Origin: Acidobacteriaceae bacterium KBS 89
GTDB lineage: Bacteria; Acidobacteriota; Terriglobia; Terriglobales; Acidobacteriaceae
Assembly: GCA_000381605.1 (NCBI GenBank)
Contig: KB906756.1
Coordinates: forward strand, 744,001-808,000
Reading direction: 5' to 3'
DNA: 64,000 nucleotides
Made by a program: the position numbers and the translations under genes. The notes below the pieces were generated by a model. The model made no database searches and was not told where the DNA came from. It saw only the letters and a program-made list of their open reading frames with translations. Below, piece by piece: positions 36,574 through 44,740 of this stretch; positions within the stretch are counted from its first letter, which is position 1, and the number at the start of each line of letters is the position of its first letter.

Positions 36574-37365
36574 GTGGCGCGTCCTACAAGCCACATGGTC
36601 AGCTTCGCTCCAACCCGATTCGCCGCTATCGCTGGGCTTGCCCTCTCGGCAACGCTCCCCGCGCAGTCGCCGCAAACAACTCGGCCCACCTCGACGCCGG
36701 TCTCATCGACCCTCCCCTTGACCGCACCTACCGCGCCCGAGCAGCCCCCTATTCCGCTCACTCCGTCGCAACGCCCGCCTACACGAGCACGGGTAACCTA
36801 TACGGACGGCAAGCTTGCCATCACCGCCGACAACGCCAGCCTCAACCAGATCCTTCGCCAAATCGCCACCGATACAGGAATGAAGATCACCGGCGGCGTC
36901 ACCGATGAGCGAGTCTTCGGTCAATATGGCCCCGCATCCCCCGATCAGATTTTGGCCGAACTACTCGACGGCACCAGCAGCAACATGGTCCTCGTGCATC
37001 GCAACAGCGCCACACCCACAGAACTCGTCCTCACTCCACGCCAGGGCGGCGCCACCCCCCCCAATCCAAATGCCGCCGCCTTCGACGACAGATCGGACCA
37101 ACAGCCCGCCCCGCAGGCGGAACAACCCCCATCCAATCCGGGTGGCCAGGCGGTATTTCCTGCGACCAACCTGGGCGCGCCAGCCGGTGCCTCCCAACCC
37201 AACGGCCAACCAAACTCACAGCCCAACGCACAAACCAACGGCCAGCCTAACGTCTCGCAGCCCGACTCTCCCAACGGAGTCAAGACCCCCCAGCAGATCT
37301 ACGAGCAACTCCAACGCATGCGCCAGCAGCAGCAACAGCAGCAACAGCCCACCCAGCCTCAATAG
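36574..37365 (+). CDS. Secreted protein with an STN-like domain and a Gln-rich tail
   Basis: 263 residues. An N-terminal signal-like segment is followed by a Pro/Thr-rich linker and then residues 75-145 (RVTYTDGKLAITADNASL, QILRQIATDTGMKITGGVTD, ILAELLDGTSSNMVLV), which look like a secretin/TonB short N-terminal domain. The rest is low complexity: Asn/Gln/Pro-rich repeats (QPNGQPNSQPNAQ) and a terminal run of about ten Gln. The start at 36574 is a GTG; a later ATG at 36595 is possible. Confidence 0.75.
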   Translation: MARPTSHMVSFAPTRFAAIAGLALSATLPAQSPQTTRPTSTPVSSTLPLTAPTAPEQPPIPLTPSQRPPTRARVTYTDGKLAITADNASLNQILRQIATDTGMKITGGVTDERVFGQYGPASPDQILAELLDGTSSNMVLVHRNSATPTELVLTPRQGGATPPNPNAAAFDDRSDQQPAPQAEQPPSNPGGQAVFPATNLGAPAGASQPNGQPNSQPNAQTNGQPNVSQPDSPNGVKTPQQIYEQLQRMRQQQQQQQQPTQPQ

Positions 37366-37372
37366 TCTGATC

Positions 37373-37405
37373 CAAAAAAAAAGGGGGCAGCCCATTAGGC
37401 CGCCC
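37373..37405 (-). terminator. Terminator of the small membrane protein gene
   Basis: Read on the minus strand, GGGGCGGCC and GGCTGCCCC pair around the loop TAATG with one mismatch and are followed by a run of eight or more T. Confidence 0.8.
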
Positions 37406-37424
37406 CAGTCAAATTGGGCAAAAT

Positions 37425-37595
37425 CTAACTCTTGGCTACCTGGGCCGCCACCACGCCCCGAGATCCCTTCTCAGCCGCTACCTGTTTGGCATGCATCTGG
37501 AACACCCTGAACATCGCGATGCAAATGCCATAAGCCACCAAAACACCCACCGCCAACGAAGCCAACACCGCGCACACCAACATAATCGAAATCAC
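37425..37595 (-). CDS. 56-residue single-pass membrane protein
   Basis: A frame too short for usual filters. It starts with GTG (AGGAG five bases upstream) and reads MISIMLVCAVLASLAVGVLVAYG..., giving one long helix (about residues 3-30), then an amphipathic basic stretch FRVFQMHAKQVAAEKGSR and ends AAQVAKS. It has its own terminator at 37373. Helix plus basic tail suggests an inner-membrane peptide, perhaps a regulator or an accessory of a respiratory or transport complex, but no family is recognised. A GTG six bases earlier is the alternative start. Confidence 0.7.
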   Translation of the reverse strand: MISIMLVCAVLASLAVGVLVAYGICIAMFRVFQMHAKQVAAEKGSRGVVAAQVAKS

Positions 37596-37845
37596 AACCA
37601 CTCCTGATATTCAACCTGGGCCGCCAGCGGTGTTTTACCGTCGGCAACCCTGCAAGGCAGTTGCTATTGTTGCAAATCCTTCAGCAATTACAATGACCCA
37701 AACGTGTATCTCTATTGTTCCTTCGGATACATCTTTCCGGTCATAAGGTTGCCCGAACCAATCGTCGCCACCCACCTCCCCATATCTCTCTTCCCCCCTA
37801 ATGCCGTATTCTAGAGACTTGGCCGAACATCGCCAAACCACTTCC

Positions 37846-40800
37846 ATGGGCATCACACACATCACCGTCCGCGGCGCACGCCAGCACAATCTCCGCAACG
37901 TCGACGTCAGCATCCCGCGCAACACTCTCACCGTCGTCACCGGTCTCTCCGGCTCTGGCAAGTCGTCGCTAGCTTTCGACACCATCTACGCCGAAGGCCA
38001 GCGCCGCTACGTCGAAACCTTGTCAGCCTACGCCCGCCAGTTCCTCGACCAGATGGAGCGTCCCGACGTCGACGCCATCGATGGTCTCTCCCCTGCCATC
38101 TCCATCGAACAAAAAACCACCAGCCGAAGCCCTCGCTCCACCGTCGGCACCATCACCGAAATCTACGACTACCTCCGTCTTCTGTACGCCAGCGTAGGCC
38201 AGCCCCACTGCCCCAACTGCCATCGCCCCATCACGCGCCAGACTGCCGAGCAAATCGTCGAACGCATCGCCTCACTCTCGCCTGGCGAACGCATCACCGT
38301 CTACGCCCCCATCGTTCGCGGCCGCAAAGGCGAGTTCCGTGAAGAACTCGAGGCCCTCGACCAGCAAGGCTTCCGCGCCCGCATCGACGGCGAGATGGTC
38401 GAACTAACCGAAGGCATGCGCCTCGAAAAGCGCAAAAACCACACCATCGAAGCCGTAGTCGACCGCATCATCCTCAAGTCGCTGCCTCCCGACAACGCCA
38501 ACGCGGCACTGGCTAATGCCGCGCCCAAATACGACACCCGCCGCCTCGAAACATCCGTCCTCAAAGCCCTCCAGATGGCGAACGGCCTCGTCCTCATCGC
38601 CATCCACGGCATGGACGAAACCCTCTACTCCAGCTCCATGGCCTGCCCCGACTGTGGCATCAACGTCCCGCGTCTCGAGCCCCGCAGCTTTTCCTTCAAC
38701 TCCAACTACGGCGCCTGCCCCAACTGCCACGGCCTCGGCAGCATCTACGACTTCGACCCCGCCAAGACCATCACCGACTGGTCCAAGCCTCTCCTCGACG
38801 GAGCCATGGGCCCCGGCTCCGGGTCAGCCTATCTCCTCCGCCTCATCAAACTCGCCGCCGAAAAATACAAGATCAACATCAAGCAGCCCTTCGAAGACCT
38901 CACCACCGAGCAGCAGAACCTCTTCCTCTACGGCCCCCCGCGCAACGAAGCAGGCCGCACCGGCTTCCACGGCATCTTCAACTACCTCCGCGCCAACCTC
39001 GAAGACACCAAATCCGAGGGCTACCGCGAGTACATGATGCAGTACATGTCCGCGAGCCTCTGCCCCGTCTGCAAGGGCCGCCGCCTCCGCCCGGAATCCT
39101 TAGCCGTCTCAGTCAATGGCGCGAGCATAGCCGACTTCACCGCCCTCCCACTCGAGCGCGCTCTCACCGCAGCCCAGCAGATGAACTTCACTGGCCGCGA
39201 CCGCATCATCGCCGACCGTCTCCAGCGCGAGATCATCGAGCGCCTCGAATTCCTCAATGCCGTCGGCCTCGGCTACCTCGCCCTAGACCGCAGCGCAGCC
39301 ACCCTCTCCGGCGGCGAAGGCCAGCGCATTCGCCTCGCCACCCAAATCGGCTCGCGCCTCCGTGGAGTCCTCTACGTCCTCGACGAGCCCAGCATCGGCC
39401 TCCACCAGCGCGACAACCAACGACTCATCAACGCCCTCGAAAACCTACGCGACCTCGGCAACACTGTCCTCGTCGTCGAACACGACGAAGACACCATCCG
39501 CAAAGCCGACTATGTTCTCGACCTCGGCCCCGGTGCCGGAAAAAACGGCGGCCACCTCATCGCCGACGGCACCCCGCAACAAGTCATGGACAACCCCGCG
39601 TCCTTGACCGGCCAATACCTCGCCGGAAAAATCGAAATTCTCGCCCGAAAAAATCCGCGCGAACTCACAGGCAACTGGGTCACCGTCGAAGACGCCCACT
39701 CTCACAACCTCCAGAACGTCACCGCCCACTTCCCTCTCGGCGTCATGACCGTCATAACCGGCGTCAGTGGCAGCGGCAAATCCACACTAGTCAACGACAT
39801 CCTCTATCGGTCGTTAGCAAAGGAGCTCTACGGCTCGCGGGAAGAACCCGGCCAGCACGGCAAAGTCATCGGCATCGACCAGCTCGACAAGGTCATACAG
39901 ATTGACCAATCCGCCATAGGCCGCACCCCACGGAGCAATCCCGCAACTTACACCGGCGTCTTCACGGCAATCCGCGACCTCTTCGCCATGCTCCCCGAAT
40001 CCCGCGAGCGCGGCTACAAGCCCGGCCGGTTCTCCTTCAACGTACAGGGTGGACGATGCGAAGCCTGCCAGGGCGAAGGCCAGCGCCGCATCGAGATGAA
40101 CTTCCTCCCTGACGTCTACGTCCTCTGCGAAGTATGTAACGGACGCCGTTACAATCAGGAGACCCTCTCCGTCAAGTTCAACGGCTACTCCATCGCCGAT
40201 CTCCTCGACCTCCCCATCGCCGACGCGGTCCCTATCCTCAAAGACATCCCAACAGTGAACATCAAACTCCAAACCCTCGTCGACGTAGGTCTCGGCTACA
40301 TCCACCTCGGCCAGTCCGCCACCACGCTCTCCGGCGGCGAAGCCCAGCGCATGAAGCTAGCCCGTGAGCTATCCAAGCGCCAGACCGGCCGAACCCTCTA
40401 TCTCCTCGACGAACCCACCACCGGCCTCCACTTCGACGACGTGCGCAAACTCCTCGAAGTCCTCCACCGCCTCACCGACCTCGGCAACACCGTAGTCATC
40501 ATCGAGCACAACCTGGACATCATCCGCAACGCCGACTACGTCCTCGACATGGGCCCCGAAGGCGGCGAAGGCGGTGGTCGCATCATCGCCCACGGCACCC
40601 CCGAGCAGATCGCCACCGTCGCCAGCTCCCACACCGGCGGCTTCCTGGCCCGCTACTACGCCAGCCACACCCCACCCCTCACCAGCCGCAACGGAACCAG
40701 CCACGCCGGCCCCCAGCCCCACACCATCGCCGCCGCCCCCGACAAAAAGAAGGAGCCCCGGGGCAAATTCGTCGCTCCGGAGAAGAAAACCGGCCTGGCC

Positions 40801-40911
40801 AAAGCCAACAGTACCAAGCCCGAAGAAAGAACCAAGCCAAAAGCGAAAAATAAGTCCAAAATAGGCAAGACCACAAAGATAGTCGCTGAAAAGAAGGGTT
40901 CAAAGCAGTAG
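37846..40911 (+). CDS. uvrA: Excinuclease ABC subunit A, with Lys-rich C-terminal tail
   Basis: Damage-sensing ATPase of nucleotide excision repair. About 1021 residues, compared with about 940 usual. First ATPase: [14 protein letters not shown] near residue 31. Zinc modules: [15 protein letters not shown] and CPDCGINV...CPNCHGLG. First signature [14 protein letters not shown]. Second ATPase: [14 protein letters not shown]; insertion [16 protein letters not shown]; signature [16 protein letters not shown]. The last 75 residues (after [10 protein letters not shown]) are Lys/Pro/Ala-rich and appear disordered. A start at 37801 (MPYSRD) is possible; the one used matches family N-termini. Confidence 0.96.
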   Translation: MGITHITVRGARQHNLRNVDVSIPRNTLTVVTGLSGSGKSSLAFDTIYAEGQRRYVETLSAYARQFLDQMERPDVDAIDGLSPAISIEQKTTSRSPRSTVGTITEIYDYLRLLYASVGQPHCPNCHRPITRQTAEQIVERIASLSPGERITVYAPIVRGRKGEFREELEALDQQGFRARIDGEMVELTEGMRLEKRKNHTIEAVVDRIILKSLPPDNANAALANAAPKYDTRRLETSVLKALQMANGLVLIAIHGMDETLYSSSMACPDCGINVPRLEPRSFSFNSNYGACPNCHGLGSIYDFDPAKTITDWSKPLLDGAMGPGSGSAYLLRLIKLAAEKYKINIKQPFEDLTTEQQNLFLYGPPRNEAGRTGFHGIFNYLRANLEDTKSEGYREYMMQYMSASLCPVCKGRRLRPESLAVSVNGASIADFTALPLERALTAAQQMNFTGRDRIIADRLQREIIERLEFLNAVGLGYLALDRSAATLSGGEGQRIRLATQIGSRLRGVLYVLDEPSIGLHQRDNQRLINALENLRDLGNTVLVVEHDEDTIRKADYVLDLGPGAGKNGGHLIADGTPQQVMDNPASLTGQYLAGKIEILARKNPRELTGNWVTVEDAHSHNLQNVTAHFPLGVMTVITGVSGSGKSTLVNDILYRSLAKELYGSREEPGQHGKVIGIDQLDKVIQIDQSAIGRTPRSNPATYTGVFTAIRDLFAMLPESRERGYKPGRFSFNVQGGRCEACQGEGQRRIEMNFLPDVYVLCEVCNGRRYNQETLSVKFNGYSIADLLDLPIADAVPILKDIPTVNIKLQTLVDVGLGYIHLGQSATTLSGGEAQRMKLARELSKRQTGRTLYLLDEPTTGLHFDDVRKLLEVLHRLTDLGNTVVIIEHNLDIIRNADYVLDMGPEGGEGGGRIIAHGTPEQIATVASSHTGGFLARYYASHTPPLTSRNGTSHAGPQPHTIAAAPDKKKEPRGKFVAPEKKTGLAKANSTKPEERTKPKAKNKSKIGKTTKIVAEKKGSKQ

Positions 40912-40930
40912 CCACCACGCACGAACAAGC

Positions 40931-41887
40931 ATGAGCGACCTTATCCCCAACTCGTCTCCCGTCGTACGCCCCTTCAGCTCCGAAGAACCTGCCGTCACCG
41001 TACCCGTCTTCCGTCCGCCCTCCGGCACCGAAGACGAAACCGCCGCTCTCTTCTTCCAGCCCGCCAGCGGCACGCCCCCCAGCGACCCTCCCACTCGCAT
41101 CCCCCACCTCGGCCACGCCGCTCTCTTTCTCGCCATCGCCGGACTCACCCTCCTGCTGGTCCAGCTCATCGCTCTCGGCTTTGCCCATCCACCCGTAGCG
41201 ACGGCAAAGTACGTGATCTCCCCCAAGCTTGTTGTCGGCTCCGAAGCCTTCAGCTACTTCGCCACCCTCACCCTCTCGTGGTTTCTCTTCCCACTCCTCT
41301 GGAAGCGCCCTTTCGCCGAAGGCATCCAGGCCAACCCCGACGCTGCCCGCCGCAACGCAATCCGCCTCATCCCCATGGGCCTCATCATGTCCTTCGCCGT
41401 CCAGGCCATCTCCTCCTTGGCCACCATGCCCAAAGAGATACCCATGGACGACTTCTTCCGCACAGCGTCCGATATCTGGCTCGTCACCGCCTTCGGCACT
41501 CTGCTCGCGCCCCTCTTTGAAGAGATCCTCTTCCGCGGATTCCTCCTCCCCGCCTTCGCCATCGCCTACGATTGGCTCTCGCTTCCCCGCACCCCTGCGG
41601 CCCACGAACTCTGGCAGTCCACCAACAAGCTCACCCGGCCTGCCCTCGTCTTCTCGGCTGTCTTCACCAGCATCCTGTTCGCAGCTCTCCACGGCCAGCA
41701 GACGAGCTTCGCCTGGCCTGTCTTGGTGCTTCTATTCTGCGTCTCCCTGATACTCAGCTTCGTCCGTCTCCGACTCCGCTCGGTCCTGGCTTCCACTCTC
41801 ATTCACGTCAGCTACAACGCCACCATCTTCCTAACCGCCTTCATCGCCACCGGCGGCTACCGCCACCTCGACAAGATCACCCACTAG
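40931..41887 (+). CDS. CPBP family intramembrane glutamic endopeptidase
   Basis: 318 residues with a disordered N-terminal 60 residues rich in Pro and Ser, then about seven helices. The CPBP (Abi/CAAX protease-like) motifs are visible: FEEILFRGF with the EExxxR pair, FAALHGQQ with His, and LIHVSYNATIF with HxxxN. Such enzymes cleave membrane-buried substrates or process peptides. It starts 20 bases after uvrA. Confidence 0.9.
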   Translation: MSDLIPNSSPVVRPFSSEEPAVTVPVFRPPSGTEDETAALFFQPASGTPPSDPPTRIPHLGHAALFLAIAGLTLLLVQLIALGFAHPPVATAKYVISPKLVVGSEAFSYFATLTLSWFLFPLLWKRPFAEGIQANPDAARRNAIRLIPMGLIMSFAVQAISSLATMPKEIPMDDFFRTASDIWLVTAFGTLLAPLFEEILFRGFLLPAFAIAYDWLSLPRTPAAHELWQSTNKLTRPALVFSAVFTSILFAALHGQQTSFAWPVLVLLFCVSLILSFVRLRLRSVLASTLIHVSYNATIFLTAFIATGGYRHLDKITH

Positions 41888-41970
41888 ACACAACCGGCCC
41901 TGCCTTATTTCTGGTTGTGATCCCCGCAGCGGCTCTGCTTTTCGCCTCCGCCTTTGCTTGTGCCCCTCAC

Positions 41971-42732
41971 CTACTTCAGCGGATAAAGCTTGATATCCCG
42001 GAAATAAACCTCCGCCCCTTCGGACTGGAAGAGAATCTTCCCACTCGAAGGCGAAGGATCCGTCCCTTCATTCACCAGCTTCCCATTCACATACTGCTTG
42101 ATGTCGTTCCCCTGGGTCACCAGCTCCAACACATTCCACTCTCCATGAGGCTTTTCCACCTCTCCAACCGGATCGCGGACCCCAACCACATTCTCTGAAG
42201 GCCCTTTGCCAAAGCGATCGATCTTCATCGCGCTCCCCGCCGGTCCAGTCACCCGAGCGCCATCCTTCCCCGTCAGCGCCGCTCCATCCGTCATCCAGAA
42301 ATCGCCCGTCCCGCCTTCCATAATCTGGAACTCGATCGACCGCGGCCACACCTTCTGCTCACCCTGCACGTTATAGAGAATCCCGCTGTCCCGAGCCTTC
42401 CCCTCGCGGCTTCCATACGTTCCCTCTCCCCACTTGAACTCCGCGCGCAAGTAGAAGTTCTGATACGTCTTCTTCGTGATGATGTAGCCCATATCTCTGC
42501 CTGAGACATGAATCACGCCATTCTCCACCTGAAACACATGTTCCGGATCGGAGTTCAGCCCCTGGCTCTTAAGAAACGTGTCGAAGCTCTTGAGGTCCGC
42601 CCCATCAAACAAAACAATCGCAGACCTATGGGCCGGTATCTTCGGCGACGACGCCTGTCCCAGCGAACTGACGCAGACAGCCAGCATCATCATTTGCACA
42701 GCGCTGAAGACAGATCTTCCGCTACACCGCAT
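41971..42732 (-). CDS. DUF1080 (3-keto-disaccharide hydrolase type) protein
   Basis: 253 residues with a signal peptide (MMMLAVCVSSLGQAS) and a concanavalin-like jelly roll of the DUF1080 family: FDGADLKSFDTFL, FQVENGVIHVSG, FYLRAEFKWGEGTYG, RDSGILYNVQG and SIEFQIMEGGTGDFWM. Members act on 3-keto sugars or bind glycans in planctomycetes, bacteroidetes and acidobacteria. GGAG lies five bases before the ATG. It may serve the same kind of polysaccharide work as the gene at 44741. Confidence 0.88.
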   Translation of the reverse strand: MRCSGRSVFSAVQMMMLAVCVSSLGQASSPKIPAHRSAIVLFDGADLKSFDTFLKSQGLNSDPEHVFQVENGVIHVSGRDMGYIITKKTYQNFYLRAEFKWGEGTYGSREGKARDSGILYNVQGEQKVWPRSIEFQIMEGGTGDFWMTDGAALTGKDGARVTGPAGSAMKIDRFGKGPSENVVGVRDPVGEVEKPHGEWNVLELVTQGNDIKQYVNGKLVNEGTDPSPSSGKILFQSEGAEVYFRDIKLYPLK

Positions 42733-42888
42733 AGACTCTCCAAAAATAGAGCAGCATTTGAAAAATGATCTTACTATCCGAAAACATCACGGCTCGCCGA
42801 CCTGTCACTCAGGAATGCCCGGGCGAAATACCTTTGTGGAACGCCCCTGGCGTGATATCGTCCACCCAAACTACAACGGAGAAGAACA

Positions 42889-43659
42889 TTGGCAACAGAC
42901 GCCATCTTTGCGCCCCCATCCGGCCAAAAGCACACATATAGACCCGTCAATCGAAATGTCGAACGCGTCTTCTACAGCGGCATGGCGATCCTTCTCTGCA
43001 TCTGTGTCTACATCGGTTTCGCCCCGACCTACTTTCAGGCGGGCATGCTTCACGCGCCGCTTCCCAGCCCCATCCTTCACATCCACGGCGCGGTCTTTAC
43101 TCTCTGGATGCTGCTCTTCACCGTTCAGGCCGCCCTCATCTCCGCGCGCCGTGTCATGTGGCATCGTTCTCTAGGCACCGTCGCCTTCTGCCTCCCACCC
43201 ATCATGATCGTGCTCGGTGTCATCGCCGCCATCGACGCGCTTCATCGCGGAGTGCAGATCGGACCGCTTGACCCCGCCGTATCCGCTGCCATTCCGCTGG
43301 TCGGAATCGTCGGCTTCACCATCGTCATCTACGCCTCGTGGCGCGCCCGTCGCCGTCCCGACGCGCACAAGCGCCTCATCCTGATCGCCACCTCGGGTCT
43401 GGTCGCCGCCGCCTTCGGCCGCTTTCCCTGGAACCGCATCGGCCTGCCCCCCGCCGCTGGAGCCGTCACCGGCCTCGGCGTCCTGTTACTCATCCTCATC
43501 GTGTACGAACTCGTCACAATCCGCCGAGTCCACCGCTCCACTATGTGGGCCGCGCCTGTTGTCTTCGTGACCGTCGCCCTCGCCGTCCCCATCGGAATGA
43601 CCCCCGCCTGGCACGCCTTCGCCGCATTCCTCAATCGAACCATTGGACCGCACATCTAG
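42889..43659 (+). CDS. Polytopic membrane protein of unknown function
   Basis: 256 residues starting at a TTG (GGAGAAG eight bases before it). Seven or so hydrophobic segments are visible: YSGMAILLCICVYIGFAPTY, ILHIHGAVFTLWMLLFTVQA, GTVAFCLPPIMIVLGVIAAI, VSAAIPLVGIVGFTIVIYAS, LILIATSGLVAAAFGRFP, GLGVLLLILIVYELV and WAAPVVFVTVALAVP. Conserved His residues (ILHIHGA, MWHRSLG) suggest a heme- or quinone-linked membrane protein, but this is not established. Confidence 0.8.
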   Translation: MATDAIFAPPSGQKHTYRPVNRNVERVFYSGMAILLCICVYIGFAPTYFQAGMLHAPLPSPILHIHGAVFTLWMLLFTVQAALISARRVMWHRSLGTVAFCLPPIMIVLGVIAAIDALHRGVQIGPLDPAVSAAIPLVGIVGFTIVIYASWRARRRPDAHKRLILIATSGLVAAAFGRFPWNRIGLPPAAGAVTGLGVLLLILIVYELVTIRRVHRSTMWAAPVVFVTVALAVPIGMTPAWHAFAAFLNRTIGPHI

Positions 43660-43782
43660 CAGAATCGAACTTAGCTGCTTCCAATGCGAAGGAACGTTTC
43701 CCATCTATCGCGTTGATCGCGAGGTTTGATTGAATGCACATTTTCATTCGCCAAACTACCCCAAAACACCAGCAAATTCTCA

Positions 43783-43873
43783 TGTCAAGCCCCAAAACCA
43801 CCCAACCCATTACCAATCAACAACATCCGCTTGGCGTATTAGTTTCACCCCAAACGCTATACTGGATATAGAG
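43783..43873. repeat. 91-bp intergenic repeat, copy B
   Basis: Begins TGTCAAGCCCCAAAA and includes TTGGCGTATTAGTTTCA and TATACTGGATATAGAG. Same length and same conserved ends as 23137-23227, with a variable middle. It lies in the 400-base gap 43660-44059, which holds no other coding sequence that I can support. Confidence 0.75.
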
Positions 43874-43978
43874 TTAAAAAAGCCACAAAAATGCGGTTCC
43901 TGAACAAAGAGTGCGCTATAACCCCTGCGTCATGGATATTTTGGACGCAACTCTTTTGTTATGAATATTTTGCAAGGA

Positions 43979-44007
43979 TTGACATCCCGCAAACCATTGA
44001 TTATAAG
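43979..44007 (+). promoter_or_regulatory. Probable pyrE promoter
   Basis: A -35 box TTGACA (43979-43984) and a -10 box TATAAG (44002-44007) are separated by exactly 17 bases, near consensus for a housekeeping sigma factor. A start site would fall about 45 bases before the pyrE ATG. Confidence 0.7.
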
Positions 44008-44028
44008 TAGCTTACGCGCAGGCAATAG

Positions 44029-44040
44029 GGGGGTACCCCC
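44029..44040. other. Perfect GC palindrome in the pyrE leader
   Basis: GGGGGTACCCCC, a perfect 12-bp palindrome flanked by further G and C, sits in the predicted pyrE 5' leader about 20 bases before the ATG. In RNA it would be a short hairpin close to the ribosome binding region. It could tune translation or be a repeat end. Confidence 0.5.
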
Positions 44041-44059
44041 GGGACACTCGATAAGAACC

Positions 44060-44725
44060 ATGCCCACAGACAACAAGACCGCCCTCCTCGATCTCATCGC
44101 CACACACTCCTTCAGGCTCGGCGACTTCCTCCTCGCCAGCGGCAAGAGGTCCGACTACTACATCGACTGCCGCACCACCACTCTCCACGCCGAAGGCGGC
44201 CGCTTATCAGGTCTCGTCTTCTACGACCTCATCCGCGAACACCTCCCCAATCCAGACAGGATCGAAGCCGTAGGCGGCCTCACCATGGGTGCCGACCCTC
44301 TCGTCTCCAACACCGCCTCTGCCAGCGCCTGGGCCCTCGCCGAACACACCGAAATCCTCGAGCTCTCTCGCTCGCTCGAACTCGGTGACGAAGGTCCCGA
44401 GCCCGCACCCACCCTCATCCACGGCTTCCTCGTCCGCAAAGCCGAAAAGACCCACGGCACCGGCCGAAAGATCGAAGGCTTCCTCAAACCCGGCGCCCAT
44501 GTCGTCATCGTCGATGACGTCTGCACTACCGGCGGATCCACCATCACCGCCATCGAAGCCACCCGCGAGGCCGGCATGATCGTCGCCGGAGTCCTCTGCC
44601 TCGTCGACCGCGAACAGGGCGGTCGCGCCAACATCGAAGCCGCCTGCAAGGGCGCACCCTTCATCTCCGTCTTCACCGCCACCGAAGTCCGCGCCGCTCA
44701 TATCGCCCAGCAGATGCCGAAATGA
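44060..44725 (+). CDS. pyrE: Orotate phosphoribosyltransferase
   Basis: Makes orotidine 5'-phosphate from orotate and PRPP in pyrimidine synthesis. 221 residues starting MPTDNKTALLDLIATHSF. Family segments: FLLASGKRSDYYIDCRTTTL, AVGGLTMGADPLVS and the PRPP loop VVIVDDVCTTGGST. An insertion of about 25 residues (LELSRSLELGDEGPEPAP) sits before the IHGFLVRK strand, longer than usual. The start is chosen by family alignment; the frame extends upstream through the promoter. Confidence 0.93.
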   Translation: MPTDNKTALLDLIATHSFRLGDFLLASGKRSDYYIDCRTTTLHAEGGRLSGLVFYDLIREHLPNPDRIEAVGGLTMGADPLVSNTASASAWALAEHTEILELSRSLELGDEGPEPAPTLIHGFLVRKAEKTHGTGRKIEGFLKPGAHVVIVDDVCTTGGSTITAIEATREAGMIVAGVLCLVDREQGGRANIEAACKGAPFISVFTATEVRAAHIAQQMPK

Positions 44726-44740
44726 CCGACACACCCACCA

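Noticed and set aside
36721..36924. Reverse-strand frame opposite the STN-like gene
   Set aside because: Composition is that of an antisense shadow and no start site is supported.
37308..37360. CAG/CAA run read as a possible tandem DNA repeat array
   Set aside because: It encodes the Gln-rich end of the gene at 36574 and shows no longer-period repetition, so no separate array is called.
43979..44059. Riboswitch upstream of pyrE
   Set aside because: Only one short palindrome is present; no conserved aptamer layout could be recognised.
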